Shown piece after piece: positions 54,930 through 64,000 of a DNA stretch of 64,000 nucleotides. Position 1 is the first letter of the stretch; every line of letters begins with the position of its first letter. A program made the position numbers and the translations under genes. The stretch covers positions 91,408,996 to 91,472,995 of the forward strand of contig CM067373.1 of NCBI GenBank assembly GCA_034401795.1, in the 5' to 3' direction. A model generated the notes under the pieces. It did no database searches, was not told the DNA's origin, and worked only from the letters and a program-made list of their open reading frames with translations. This DNA is from Chaetoderma sp. LZ-2023a (lineage: Eukaryota > Mollusca > Caudofoveata > Chaetodermatida > Chaetodermatidae).

Positions 54930-55444
54930 AGCAAGTAGTGATTGAACGGTAATGGATGTTTTTGTGGTGTAATAGCAACCCCCCACAGACCCCCCTTGCG
55001 GGTTGGTCTGTTGTTTTATTAACCACTATAAAAACATGCTTACCGTTCAATCACTACGACCCGGCCTCAACCACCCCGCGTGGTAGGATTTGAGAATCAG
55101 ACTAAATATTTTGCACTTAAATTTAGAAAAGTGAATCTGTTTCCTATTCGGGCTCTGATGCGCATGCGTGAGCGCGCGTAGCGACAAGCGTCACTATGAG
55201 GTGAGTATAGACTGGTGCCAGTCTATACCTGATGGTAGGTTGGAGGTGGGACTCAACCAGTAACCTGGTTGAGGGTCCATAGGAATAGGATTAGGCATGG
55301 GGAGGTGTGTATGCAGGCATAAAAATCTTATTCTGATAGCAAAATGCAAATAATTGAATTAGCAAGTAGTGATTGAATGGTAAGTATGTTTTTATAGTGG
55401 TTAATAAAACAACAGACCAACCTGCAAGGGGGGTCTGTGGGGGG
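54930..55444 (+). repeat. DIRS B2 internal complementary region and right inverted repeat
   Basis: TTTAGCAAGTAGTGATTGAA...TTGTGGTGTAATAGC gives the complement of the left end; CCCCCCACAGACC...AACCACTATAAAAAC gives the complement of the right end. The right repeat has both hairpins and closes GGTCTGTGGGGGG. Confidence 0.88.
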
Positions 55445-55989
55445 TTTCCACTCACGGTTATGGTCTGAGTCAACTCTGGCTATTTGTTATTCGCATGCAC
55501 ATCTTTCGGGGACTATTTATGCTGAAAGCTGCATTTGAATGAGAACTAATAACTTATCGCTGACTATAGATGGTCATGTCAAACCTGCTAATATGCAGGC
55601 ACAGTATCTATATTTCTATAATACATAACTAATGATTGAAGAGACAACACTTCAAATTCAATTTATGACGATAAACCTTTATTGAACACAAGATGTGTGA
55701 AGAATACTTGCTATTCGAAGGATATGTTGAATATTATTAAATTAATTTGACTGAAAGCTGTTCTTGCCTAAGAACTAAGGCAGCAACAGCTTTCAGTCAA
55801 TTGAATTTAATAATATTTAACAGCTGTTATCTAATGTGTATATGGCAATCAGGCTTTGACAATTAAGATCCAGTTAGGGCTACATAAAGTTATGTACAGT
55901 CACAGATAATAATCATATGGAAATTAACTCTTTCAACGCTAAAGACATGATAGCACTAACATCAGATTTTGAATCTAATAAAGAATCTG
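55445..55989. other. Non-coding DNA with an HP1 hairpin
   Basis: The HP1 at 55727-55813 is well formed: GTTGAATATTATTAAATTAA with TTTGACTGAAAGCTG opposite CAGCTTTCAGTCAATTGAAT and TTAATAATATTTAACAG. The rest is unassigned. Confidence 0.6.
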
Positions 55990-56313
55990 CGGAACATTTT
56001 GAAATTAATTTGACTGGAAAATGTTGCTGTTTAACCCTTTAACCCTCATATCAGCCAAAAATGGCTTCTGCAGTGGTTTTGAGAAATGTCCATTTGCAGA
56101 CCAAGAGATGACTATTTTTGAAATTTTTCCACTGGAATGACTGTCTCGATAACTGAGTCAGTTATTCCAGTGGTAAATTTTCATAAATAGTCTTCTCTTG
56201 GTCTGGTAATGGACATTTTCTATGAGAAAATTTTAATTTTCTTGAACATATTCGAGGGTTAAATGGTTATGGAAGTAAAAGCTCCAAGTCAAATTAATTT
56301 CAAAATGGTCAAC
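55990..56313. repeat. HP1 hairpin with HP2 hairpin nested in its apex
   Basis: Left HP1 arm at about 55992-56030 (CATTTTGAAATTAATTTGAC, TGGAAAATGTTGCTG), HP2 at about 56031-56272, right HP1 arm at about 56273-56313 (GCTCCAAGTCAAATTAATTT, CAAAATGGTCAACAG). HP2 opens TTTAACCCTTTAACCCTCAT and closes ATTCGAGGGTTAAA; its core pairs CCACTGGAATGACTG with CAGTTATTCCAGTGG and GACCAAGAGATGACTA with TAGTCTTCTCTTGGTC. TTAA at the HP2 edges suggests a TTAA target. Confidence 0.7.
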
Positions 56314-56339
56314 AGTTTATCCATACACCTATTAATTAA

Positions 56340-56880
56340 CGATTTACTGATATTTACGCAAATTCGCTACTAGGAATGATAACTGGTTTAAAACATGCTC
56401 TGGTTCTAAACATATGCTCTTAGGTGTCACATTCTGTCCTGATTTACTAAACAACCTTTCTGAAGGATAACTCATCGCTGAAACAGATAGATACTTTTGG
56501 GCGAACTGCTGCAAATTTAGAAATGGTTCGCCATGTAGATTCCATCAATCCAAAGGACTTCTATCTTTCTCAAGCTTTGGCGATAGAAGATAATTCTCCA
56601 GTTCAGTTTAAACCATTACACCAGGGCTAGAAATCAGTTCAAATCACAAAATCACATGTTTTCTTTGCCTATTAAGAGAATAAGCTAGCGAGAGTTTTCT
56701 TCCTAGGTACTGTACCTCCATATTTCGGCATATATTACTTTTATCCTCTGAATTAGCACACTTAACATGGAGTGATTTGTCTGCACTAATCCTCGATTTA
56801 ACACTATCTACCTCACTATCAGTTAAAAAGGTACATTTGAAGCATGGATCCAAGAACGTACTCAGACCCAAACGATCAAT
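56340..56880 (-). pseudogene. ZBED-type hAT transposase C-terminus, degraded
   Basis: Minus-strand blocks: GLSTFLDPCFKCTFLTDSEV (56820-56870; family pattern ATFLDPRFK), ELENYLLSPKLEKDRSPLD, WNLHGEPFLNLQQFAQKYL and LSVSAMSYPSERLFSKSGQN with LEPEHVLNQLSFLVANLR (56360-56500), the hAT dimerisation region (S-x-PSERxFS). One stop replaces the Trp expected before WNLHG (PLD*W), and the frame changes after the first block. It belongs to a different hAT lineage from the CAGGGTTGG element. No termini found; HP2 copies flank it on both sides. Confidence 0.8.
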
Positions 56881-56910
56881 TGTCTCGATTCAGATAATGA
56901 TCACTCGTTT

Positions 56911-57137
56911 AACCCTTTAACACTCATATCAGCCAAAGCGGTTTCTGCAGTGGTCTTGAGAAATGTCCATTTGCAGACCAAGAGAAGACTATTTTTGAAA
57001 ATTTACCACTGGAGTGACTGGCTCGATAACCGAGCCACCTATTCCACGAGTAAAATTTCAAAGATAGTCTTCTCTTGGTCTGCAAATGGACATATTCTCT
57101 GAGAAAATTGAACTTTTCTAAAGAAATGAAAGGGTTA
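56911..57137. repeat. HP2 hairpin repeat, best copy
   Basis: Opens TTTAACCCTTTAACACTCAT and closes ATGAAAGGGTTAAA. Core: CAGACCAAGAGAAGACTAT opposite ATAGTCTTCTCTTGGTCTG, and GGAGTGACTGGCTCGATAAC opposite GAGCCACCTATTCC. About 225 bp, nearly full palindrome, no coding. Confidence 0.75.
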
Positions 57138-57446
57138 AAGCGTTCATAATATCTTTCATAATTTCTGAAGTTAGTGGGTGTTCATTACCTTTAGTGTGCA
57201 ACAGCTCAGTTTCTAGGAGAACTAGTAGTGGCTTTTATACTGACACACTTACATGTACATACCGGTAAGTCTCCTGTGATAGGATGTAGGTGAAATCTGC
57301 AACTGTCTTCAAAACACTGCAAACACCTTTTAACACCGAACTAATAATTATAATAATTATAGTAATAAAATAAATATAAAAAAAGAAGAAAATAAGTAGT
57401 TTAAATAAAAATTAACAAGGATACATTTTTTACAGTCTGGCGGCCA
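57138..57446. other. Unassigned AT-rich DNA
   Basis: No gene. A TAATTATAATAATTATAGTAATAAAAT stretch near 57345 is low complexity. Confidence 0.4.
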
Positions 57447-57895
57447 TATGGTCAAAAGTGTCTATTTTGGAAACAATGTTACTTACACCTGTTGCTTTTG
57501 CGGTTTAGTTTTAACCGCTAAATTGGCACCTGCGTATTTGAGACCCCACAGGCAAATATCAACCCAAATTCGGAAAGACCGTTCCATTAGAGTTATTGAA
57601 AAACGCTTCAAAAAGGTCTATTTTGAAAACAATGTTGTTCCGTTTTATCATTTGGCCATGAAATCGGCAGAGTGTTCGGAACACTAGGCAAGCTACCACC
57701 AAAGTTTGGAGAAGATTGCACCAATAGAACCAGAGTTATTGAAGAATGCATAAAAATCTATATTTTGAAAACTGTTGCGGTTCCATTTTAGGTTTTTAAC
57801 CCAAAACTGGCAGACGTGATCAGGAACCCATGAGCAAACTTCCCTCCACATTTGGGCAGAGACATCCAGTAAAACCAGAGTTATTAAAAAGTGTC
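57447..57895 (+). repeat. Degenerate tandem repeat, three units of about 140-150 bp
   Basis: Each unit has a CTATTTTGAAAACAATGTTG-like block, a TTTTAGG or GGTTTAG block, a GGCA(C/G) block, and AGAGTTATTGAA or AGAGTTATTAAA near its end (about 57590, 57730, 57880). Identity is modest, so the array is old. Open frames through it are not conserved between units. Confidence 0.6.
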
Positions 57896-58570
57896 TAACT
57901 GTCTGAGTACTGCAAGCCACCGGACAATAATTCTAATTGGCAATGACTCTGGATATGCTGAATATTTTGTAAAAAATTTGACTGAAAATTGTTTGAGGGA
58001 TACTCAGCCTACCCAGAATTAAACCCCATGGAAGATGTAGTCTGCAGAAATTCAGCAGCGAGACAGTTAAGAACAACTAGAAGAAGCACTACACGCTTGC
58101 ATTTACCCTTGTGACGCGCGTAAGTAGTAGTAGTAGTAGTAGGGCTTCGCGATATACCGATATTATATCGAATACCGTTATCATAGCTATACCGTTAGTC
58201 ATACCGATCTGATTTTGCTGATACCGAAATATTGAGATATAAGATAAAACCGGTATAACATTTTGTTAGGCAGATAATCTGCTAATAGATAATACGCAGG
58301 GCAAAATTGGTCAAAATATGAGCCAAAAAAGCTGTATACAGGTATATAACACGCAGTCACAGTTCAGAATGATTGCAAAACATTTTTCCGACAACCGAAA
58401 ACTGTTACCGTGAAACGCTCATTAGTAGCCGCAGGTTCTAATAGAACAAGGACTGTAAATTCTTTAAATCCAAACCTCTGAGAAAGGGTAGCGACTTCTA
58501 TTAGGTATATTTCAAGAAAAAATTGATACAAAAAAATAACACAAAATTAATGGTAGAAATTCTTACCATC
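57896..58570. other. Non-coding DNA with TAG microsatellite and ATACCG cluster
   Basis: Six TAG units end at 58143, followed by GGGCTTCGCGATATACCGAT and then ATACCG six times within 120 bases (58155-58260), ending AAAACCGGTATAAC. The pattern resembles hAT-like subterminal sequence. HP1 half at about 57955-57990. No gene. Confidence 0.45.
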
Positions 58571-58800
58571 TTATGCCTATGCTTAATGTATACCATATAC
58601 CCATCATCGCGGGAATGAAATTATTAATGCGGACCGCCTAAATATTGCGTATATTTTTATTAAAAATAGTTTATTTCATCAAAATTAATCCAAAGTTTGA
58701 CATAAAATGGCGTCGTGAAAAATAGAAATGACGTGATGTATTAGGCTATAGGACGAGTTTAGGTTGTTACCCGAGTAGCGAGAAGATGCTAATAGGAGTA
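58570..58800 (+). repeat. Dispersed repeat R2, copy 2
   Basis: ATGCTTAATGTATACCATAT, CCATCATCGCGGGAATGAAA, GTTTGACATAAAATGGCG and GGACGAGTTTAGGTTGTTAC match the copy at 44842-45060. The ends of the repeat are not defined. GGACGAGTTTA also occurs inverted at about 58870 (TAAACTCGTCCTATAG), so a foldback is possible. Confidence 0.6.
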
Positions 58801-59744
58801 CCTAGTTAGAGACTTGCACACTCCACAAATAGGAGGGGAACTTCAAGTAGCTACGAGAGTCACGGCATAAACTCGTCCTATAGCTGATTAATACTCGGTA
58901 GAATCTAATGTAACCAAGTCGGCCGGGACGAAATCGCCCAAGTGAACAAAATCTCGCCAGTAAATATACTGTCGAATACATTTACTGATTAGGTAATAGT
59001 GAATTTATTGCTCAAATTGTTTTAAAAACATCGTCTGTATTTATATTTATTATTAATTTGCGATATTAGCATTTGCGACATTGCAAAATCTGTTTTTATT
59101 TGGGAGGTCTCCTTCTAGTCCAGATAAAGTTCAGTGGAATGCCTCCAATCACCAAAGAACTTTAATTTGGTCGTCAAACTTAAGAAGGGATCTAACCTCA
59201 TTTTATTTCATACATTGTTTTGGGTCATCTTATGTTGGTTTACGATAATACATGTACAATGACTTGTCAGTTTGAGTTTTATTTCATCATTTAAGAATCA
59301 TATACGTAAGATTTAAAATATTAGAATACAATTACTACACACAATGTAGGCCACAATATTTTATATTTATTTGTTATATTTTATTTATTTTATATTGCAA
59401 AATCCGCCCATATTCGCCACAGTTATCTCCTTTGAAGAGCTAAAATTTGTCAAAATTTTCTTGTCCGAGACATATCTGGAAGAGTTTTGAACTTACACTC
59501 ATAATTTTTTCCAGCAGATGGGTTATGGATAGACGAAGTGTCATAATTTCCTTTCGGCAAAATTCTCCCATATTCGCCAGAGTTATTCTCAGAGAATTAT
59601 CAAAAACTAACTTCACATTTAGCATTCCTCAAATAACTATTCCTGCGGGCGTATGTTGAGTTTCACAAAAACTTGTTAGAGTCTGAAACTGATACTTGGT
59701 AATTGAGACATCTGTCCATGCAGTTTTGCAATGGATGAATCCAC
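58801..59744. other. Unassigned AT-rich DNA
   Basis: A near-repeat CGCCCATATTCGCCACAGTTAT (about 59406) and CTCCCATATTCGCCAGAGTTAT (about 59566) suggests an old internal duplication. No gene or known repeat otherwise. Confidence 0.4.
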
Positions 59745-59998
59745 TATTAGCTATGCCACACCCAACTCTAGCTAAGCTCCCATGAGTTGCCCGTGTTGGG
59801 ATTGATCGAACCCTGAACTCCCTGAATCACAAGTTTCCATTTATTCCTATTTAGTTTCAAACTATTCAACAGAATGTTTATTTTAATAGTAAAGACATAC
59901 AACTTGTACAACTGACAGACTTTTAAAGGTTCATGACAGTCTTAACTACATCATTCATTACGTATTTTATTGTGACGCCAGCCTACATGTAATCTAAT
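59745..59998 (+). repeat. Dispersed repeat R1, copy C, partial
   Basis: TAGCTATGCCACACCC leader, TAAGCTCCCATGAG, GGGATTGATCGAACC, TTCAACAGAATGTTTATT and AATAGTAAAGACATACAA. The left HP1 arm is mostly missing. Same orientation as copy D, directly in front of it. Confidence 0.65.
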
Positions 59999-60400
59999 GG
60001 ACCATTCCACTTTTAGCTATGCCCTGCCTATCTCAATCTAAGGTCCACCCACACCACGTCTATTTTGGGATCGATCGATCTCTGAACTCCCTGACTATCA
60101 ATTTCCGAGGAAACTATACAGGTAAGTTATTGAATATTTTGGAACTAATTGGACTGGGCGCTGTTGCTGCCTGCGGCAGCAACAGCATCCAGTTCAATTA
60201 GTTTCAAAATATTCAACAGCATGTTTATTAAATAGTAGAGCCATACAATTTGTACAACGTGTCAGACTATTAAGAGTTAAAGACGGGCCAAATAGAATCA
60301 TTTATGATGTAATGATTATAACGTCATCCTACACGCCACTTAGCTGATTGTGACGTCAGATGAAAGCTGGATACTCTTGAAAGGTGAATTGATTATGACA
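59999..60400 (+). repeat. Dispersed repeat R1, copy D, with full HP1
   Basis: TAGCTATGCCCTGCCTATCT leader; HP1 at about 60122-60220 with arms GAATATTTTGGAACTAATTG and CAATTAGTTTCAAAATATTC and apex CTGTTGCTGCCTGCGGCAGCAACAG, the cleanest in the window. The tail continues to GAAAGGTGAATTGATTATGA. Confidence 0.75.
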
Positions 60401-60517
60401 TGATATGCTTGAGTGACACATTGATTCATCAATTGATAATGCTGAACATCTCTTGCAGTCGTGGCCACGGCATGAGGCAGCCCATAGATGAACCTAAACT
60501 TCATTCAATTTCAAACA

Positions 60518-60669
60518 TAATTCACCTTTCCAGAGTATCCCTCCATCATCTGACCTCATATTGCGTCATAATCAGCGAGTGTATGATGACATCACAATCA
60601 TTACATCACAAAGGGTTCCATATAGACCGTCATCAAATCTCAGTCTGACACGTTGTATGAATTGTATTT
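60518..60669 (-). repeat. Inverted second arm of R1 copy D, cut by DIRS D
   Basis: The minus strand reads CAACGTGTCAGACTGAG, GATGTAATGATTGTGATG, ATACTCTGGAAAGGTGAAT, matching CAACGTGTCAGACTATT, GATGTAATGATTATAACG, ATACTCTTGAAAGGTGAAT of 60250-60395. R1 copy D is thus one half of a larger foldback with a 120-base spacer. The arm stops at the DIRS D left end. Confidence 0.7.
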
Positions 60670-60845
60670 CTCCTTCGATCAATACTCACCATTCTATTAC
60701 TTCTGATATACAGCTGGCCCTGACAGCTGGTTCTAGGACTATAGACTTAGAAAGCTTTACCGACTCCTTGGAACCGGGTACTCGGCTCCCAACTGCCGAG
60801 TACCCGTCTACCATGAAGCTCATTCTTGTTTGCATAGCGACAAGA
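60670..60845 (+). repeat. DIRS D left inverted terminal repeat
   Basis: Near-identical to DIRS A 33056-33225: AACCGGGTACTCGGCTCCC, CTGCCGAGTACCCGTC, GAAGCTCATTCTTG. Its partner is outside the window. Confidence 0.88.
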
Positions 60846-61679
60846 GATTACATGCTTTTTGCAGTTGGAAAGTCTTAAGATTGTTTACGCCTAAGTCTTT
60901 TTACTGTGATTAATTGTGATAGCGTGTGCGTTCTCAAAAGGATATTTTGGATTAATATGGATGCTTCCGATGATAACCAGGTCGTATATTTCCATGTTAT
61001 TCCATAGTTAAAAATTTTGTGTGTGTCGCATGTTCCAATTTCTAACCCCAAAGAATCTGGGACGTGTGTTAACAACGAAATATGCCAGATGATCGCCTTC
61101 CTTTAAATGCCCAACAGGCGATCGGCAGATATGAAATTAGGTGTTGGCTTATCGGTGTTTTAACACGATTATCGGCTGACGTCGTTCTCCGTAAGATCCG
61201 AGCGGGTGACGTCACACCCGTGTTTCTCGGATGTTTATGTGAAGAAAATGTTTCATTAATTCGCGCATCTGATTCTGCGTGCTGCGTATTTTAATTGGTA
61301 CCAGAAAAACTTTGGAATTTTCAAGTTTTGCGTGTTATCACGATCTGTTTGCAATGATCAGTGGTTTCAAAATTCTTGATTTAGATGTGTGGTCTGCGGT
61401 TTTACCGTGTGCTACAGCAGTTTGTTTACATTTTGTTGTTTCTTCACATATCGTTTTGGACTTCGTTAGGAGTATAATTTATATTTATTAGTAAATATAC
61501 CCCGAATGCTATGCGATATGATTCCTGGTTCCGTTATGCATCCTTGAGGATCAGTGTATGGGTGTATTATTGCCCGCTTCGTTCTTGTCGTCATAATCAA
61601 TGCGATCTTTGCTGTAACGTTGCGGGGTCGGGTGCGGGAGGGTGACAGTTAATTTATGGTCAAAATATTTGAAAATTAA

Positions 61680-62660
61680 TTGTCTGCCGGTGTGGACCCA
61701 TCTGTGGTTTCGACCACGGCCGAGGAGGATGTACCCCGTCCATCGGTTGCATCGATTAGGACAGGGATCTTGCCCGTAGCCCTGATCCAGTCTGTTGGAC
61801 TGGATCCATGGTTTATGGTGTTGCTTGATGCTATTTATAGCAAACAACGCATGAACAAGGGCCAGCTTCTTGCGGCCTCCAGGGAGGTGCGGGCGAGGGG
61901 TCGTATTTCACGGGGGGAAGACGACAGGTATGGTGTTGTCCTGTCGGTCACCGAGGATGACCGCTGGGTACTGGGTTTTCAGAGTGCTGGAGCGGGTGGC
62001 CCCGCCCCGGCAGTGGTGGACAAAGCTGAGGTACACCATAATGAAGTCCTGTCCCTGTGTGATGGGGGTGTGAGGACAGCACTGAGTGCTGTCAACCACT
62101 CTTATCGTCTTCTTCAGTCGGTGTGGGATGAAGCGGGGGCAGGCCACCCTGTGCCACCTGTGGCGCTTTCGTGCGTTAATGACGGCCTGGTGCTGTCTAT
62201 GGACGCATTGGCAAGGGTGCAGGCGCGTGTGACTATGTCCAGGAGGCAGATGGTCCTTGACCATATGCGTCCAGCTGCTGCCGTCAGGGAGCGTCTCCTT
62301 GGGACGCCCCTGACAGGCCTTAGCATCTTTGGTGGCCAGGCGCTGGCCATCTTGGAGGACACGGCCAGCATTGTGCAGAATCGGTTGGCGGTTTATCTGA
62401 GTGTAGTCAGGCCGCTGACCGGGCAACCTTCAAGAAACAGAGTAAAAGCTAGGTGAAAGCCTAAAGCATAGCGCTGCTTCTGTTTTCTGCTGGGTTTTCT
62501 CAGCCACCTCGGGGAAGAAAGCCAAGAAGGTTGTGGGGGCCTCTACCCTCCCCAATGTTGCTCCTGATCGCCCGAGAGGCGGGAAGGGGAAGGGGAGGGG
62601 TAAGTCCTCAAAGGGCGGACAGAAGGGAGCGGATCATACCCGAGGGTACGAGGGCTCCCA
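61680..62660 (+). pseudogene. DIRS D ORF1 (Gag-like) C-terminal part (fossil)
   Basis: VDPSVVSTTAEEDVPRPSVA, IRTGILPVALIQSVGLD, LDAIYSKQRMNKGQLLAASR, LSLCDGGVRTALSAVNHSYR and GGQALAILEDTASIVQNRL match the ordered C-terminal half of DIRS A ORF1 at about 90 percent. A Lys/Gly-rich tail (GGKGKGRGKSSKGGQKG) follows at about 62575-62625. That this half is conserved supports it being the functional core of ORF1. Confidence 0.75.
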
Positions 62661-62819
62661 TCGCATCTGCCTGGACCGCACCTGTGCGACAGGAACAGCG
62701 GTGCCAGTTAGACCGGCCAAGCCAAGACCAATATGGTTTTCTCTCTCTCTCTTCAAGAGAGGGTGGGGGAGCGGATGCGCGAGCCAGACACCCCCATTAG
62801 GCTTTGAGGCGTCTATAGT

Positions 62820-64000
62820 GGGTGGAAGGCTCATGCGTTTTCGTCGAGGTTTGGAGAGGTGTGATGTCAGACAGTCTGGTCCTGGGATGGTTATCCCAGG
62901 GGTACATACCAGAGTGGTGGGACTTTCCACCACAGAATCTGTCTTTGGCATCTGTCTGGACACCTGTTCAACGAGACCAGACAAGTTATAAGCTATTAAA
63001 AACGAAGTGTCAGGTTTGCTTCTGAAGGGAGCAATAAACCAGCAAACCGGAACACTCCAGGATTCTATTCAAACATGTTCCTTGTCCCCAAGAGCACAGG
63101 GGGATGGAGACCCATACTCAGTCTCAGGCCATTGAATTGGTTTATCCATAACGCCTCGGTTTCAGATGGAAACTCCGAGGTCGGTAATGGCAGGATTGAG
63201 GAAGGGTGTGTGGTGTGTATCGATCGATCTGAGAGATGCATGTTCCCACATTCCTATGAACGGGAGTTGTCACAGGTTTCTGAGAGTTGCGTTTCAGAAT
63301 CTAGTATGGGAGTTTAAATCCTCCCATTCGGCCTGTCGACAGCTCCAAGGGGTTTTCACCAGAGTGGTCCTTGTGGTGACAGCGTTTCTCAGAAAAGAGA
63401 ACGTGGCGCTTCACACCTACATAGACGATTGGCTGATCATCAGCCAGGTTAGAGGTGGATACTGCTCTGACTCTGAAGTTGCTTTCAGATCTAGGCTGGA
63501 TAGTCAACAAGGAGAAATCTGAGTTGACACACCACTCAACATTTCATTTATTTAAGGATGCGATTCGATCTCGAGGAGGGCAGGGTTTTTAACCGTCAGA
63601 GCCCAGAGTGGTGTCTCTGTTGGCCATCCTCAAGAGTTTCGATTGGGAAACCACATTCAGGCGAGGCGGTTTCTTCAGATGCTGGGCATGATGGTCTCCA
63701 TGTAGCAGGTATACCCGTACACTGCTCGGATGCGAAGACCTATCCAGTTGTATCTGATGTCTCTGTGGAAACAGAGAATAGAACCCCTGTCAAAACTGGT
63801 GCCAGTTTTGGAGCCACTAATGTCGCATATTGTATGGTGGGAAAAAGCGTCAGAATCTCCTAGTAGGAGTTTTCGCTGCACCTACCCCACCCCCAGCTGT
63901 CCGTGTACACGGATGCATCGCTGGAGGATGGGGGGGGGGCCTACCTGGGAGAACACCAGGTCTCGGGCACATGGACTCTCCAAGAGAGCCAGCCGCATAT
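62820..64000 (+). pseudogene. DIRS D reverse transcriptase and RNase H start (fossil)
   Basis: Signatures: DSLVLGWLSQGYIPEWWDFP, NMFLVPKSTGGWRPILSLRP, CVSIDLRDACSHIPMN, NVALHTYIDDWL and, near the edge, the VYTDAS-like RNase H opening (63895-63925). A GGGGGGGG run lies near 63930. It matches DIRS A in order. Broken. Confidence 0.8.

Larger units (their letters stand above)
46960..55444 (+). mobile_element. DIRS retrotransposon copy B2 (fossil), with Tc1 insertion
   Basis: Colinear with B1: left repeat (about 46960-47260), knuckle and ORF1-like region (47700-48470), TTCCGG-rich block (48410-49220), non-coding middle, RNase H-linker and recombinase remnant (52800-54340), 210-bp tandem units (54340-54870), internal complementary region (about 54930-55060) and right repeat to 55444. 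Flanking sequence differs from B1 on both sides, so the two are independent insertions. No RT palm is recognisable here either. Broken, with many breaks. It interrupts at 50993 for a Tc1 element. Length without Tc1 is about 6.8 kb. Confidence 0.85.
60670..64000 (+). mobile_element. DIRS retrotransposon copy D (fossil), 5' part, runs off the window
   Basis: Left repeat from 60670 (CTCCTTCGATCAATACTCAC), leader (60845-61680), ORF1 C-terminal part (61680-62456), basic tail region (62530-62660), reverse transcriptase text (about 62820-63560) and the start of RNase H (about 63890). It is closely related to copy A along its length and lies in the same orientation. It is broken, with several breaks, and shorter than A. 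The right end is beyond the window. Confidence 0.88.

Overview
This is repeat-dense, AT-rich animal DNA. No host protein-coding gene, rRNA gene or tRNA gene could be recognised. The window suggests a marine invertebrate, most likely a mollusc. It carries DIRS (tyrosine-recombinase) retrotransposons, a Tc1 transposon with an open gene, intron-bearing hAT transposons, RTE-like and CR1/Jockey/L2-like LINE fragments, and a dispersed repeat opening TTAGCTCACCTGGCC that I associate with mollusc genomes. The taxon is inference.

Layout. 1-2.3 kb: two copies of a mid-size repeat (R1) with a hairpin core. 2.6-5.5 kb: minus-strand RTE-like LINE with a partial second copy, cut by a truncated hAT element. 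5.9-15.9 kb: a bed of 5'-truncated LINEs on both strands, one inserted inside the tail of another. 16.95-20.12 kb: a probable non-autonomous DNA transposon whose inverted ends are built from the 9-mer AATGACCGC. 20.2-20.9 kb: LINE 3' end. 21.5-31.3 kb: DIRS copy B1, split by a 3.8 kb hAT element with 8-bp target duplication and a two-exon transposase (BED finger exon plus hAT exon). 31.5-40.6 kb: the mollusc-type repeat, split by DIRS copy A, which is nearly whole. 41.4-44.8 kb: DIRS fragment C, whose right end is split by a TTAA-flanked non-autonomous element. 46.3-46.7 kb: a foldback palindrome. 47.0-55.4 kb: DIRS copy B2, split by a Tc1 transposon with perfect inverted repeats and an open 341-residue transposase. 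55.7-60.7 kb: hairpin repeats, a ZBED-type hAT fossil, a degenerate tandem repeat and two more R1 copies. 60.67-64.0 kb: DIRS copy D, running off the window.

How the parts relate. Insertions fall inside one another and give a relative chronology: hAT is younger than B1, Tc1 is younger than B2, the TTAA element is younger than DIRS C, and DIRS A is younger than the mollusc-type repeat. B1 and B2 serve as empty sites for each other. A, C and D look like related DIRS lineages; B is a second, more distant family whose two copies both lack a recognisable reverse transcriptase yet keep complete DIRS ends, which suggests copying in trans. Two short hairpin families (called HP1 and HP2 here) recur through the window, and in one place HP2 sits in the apex of HP1.
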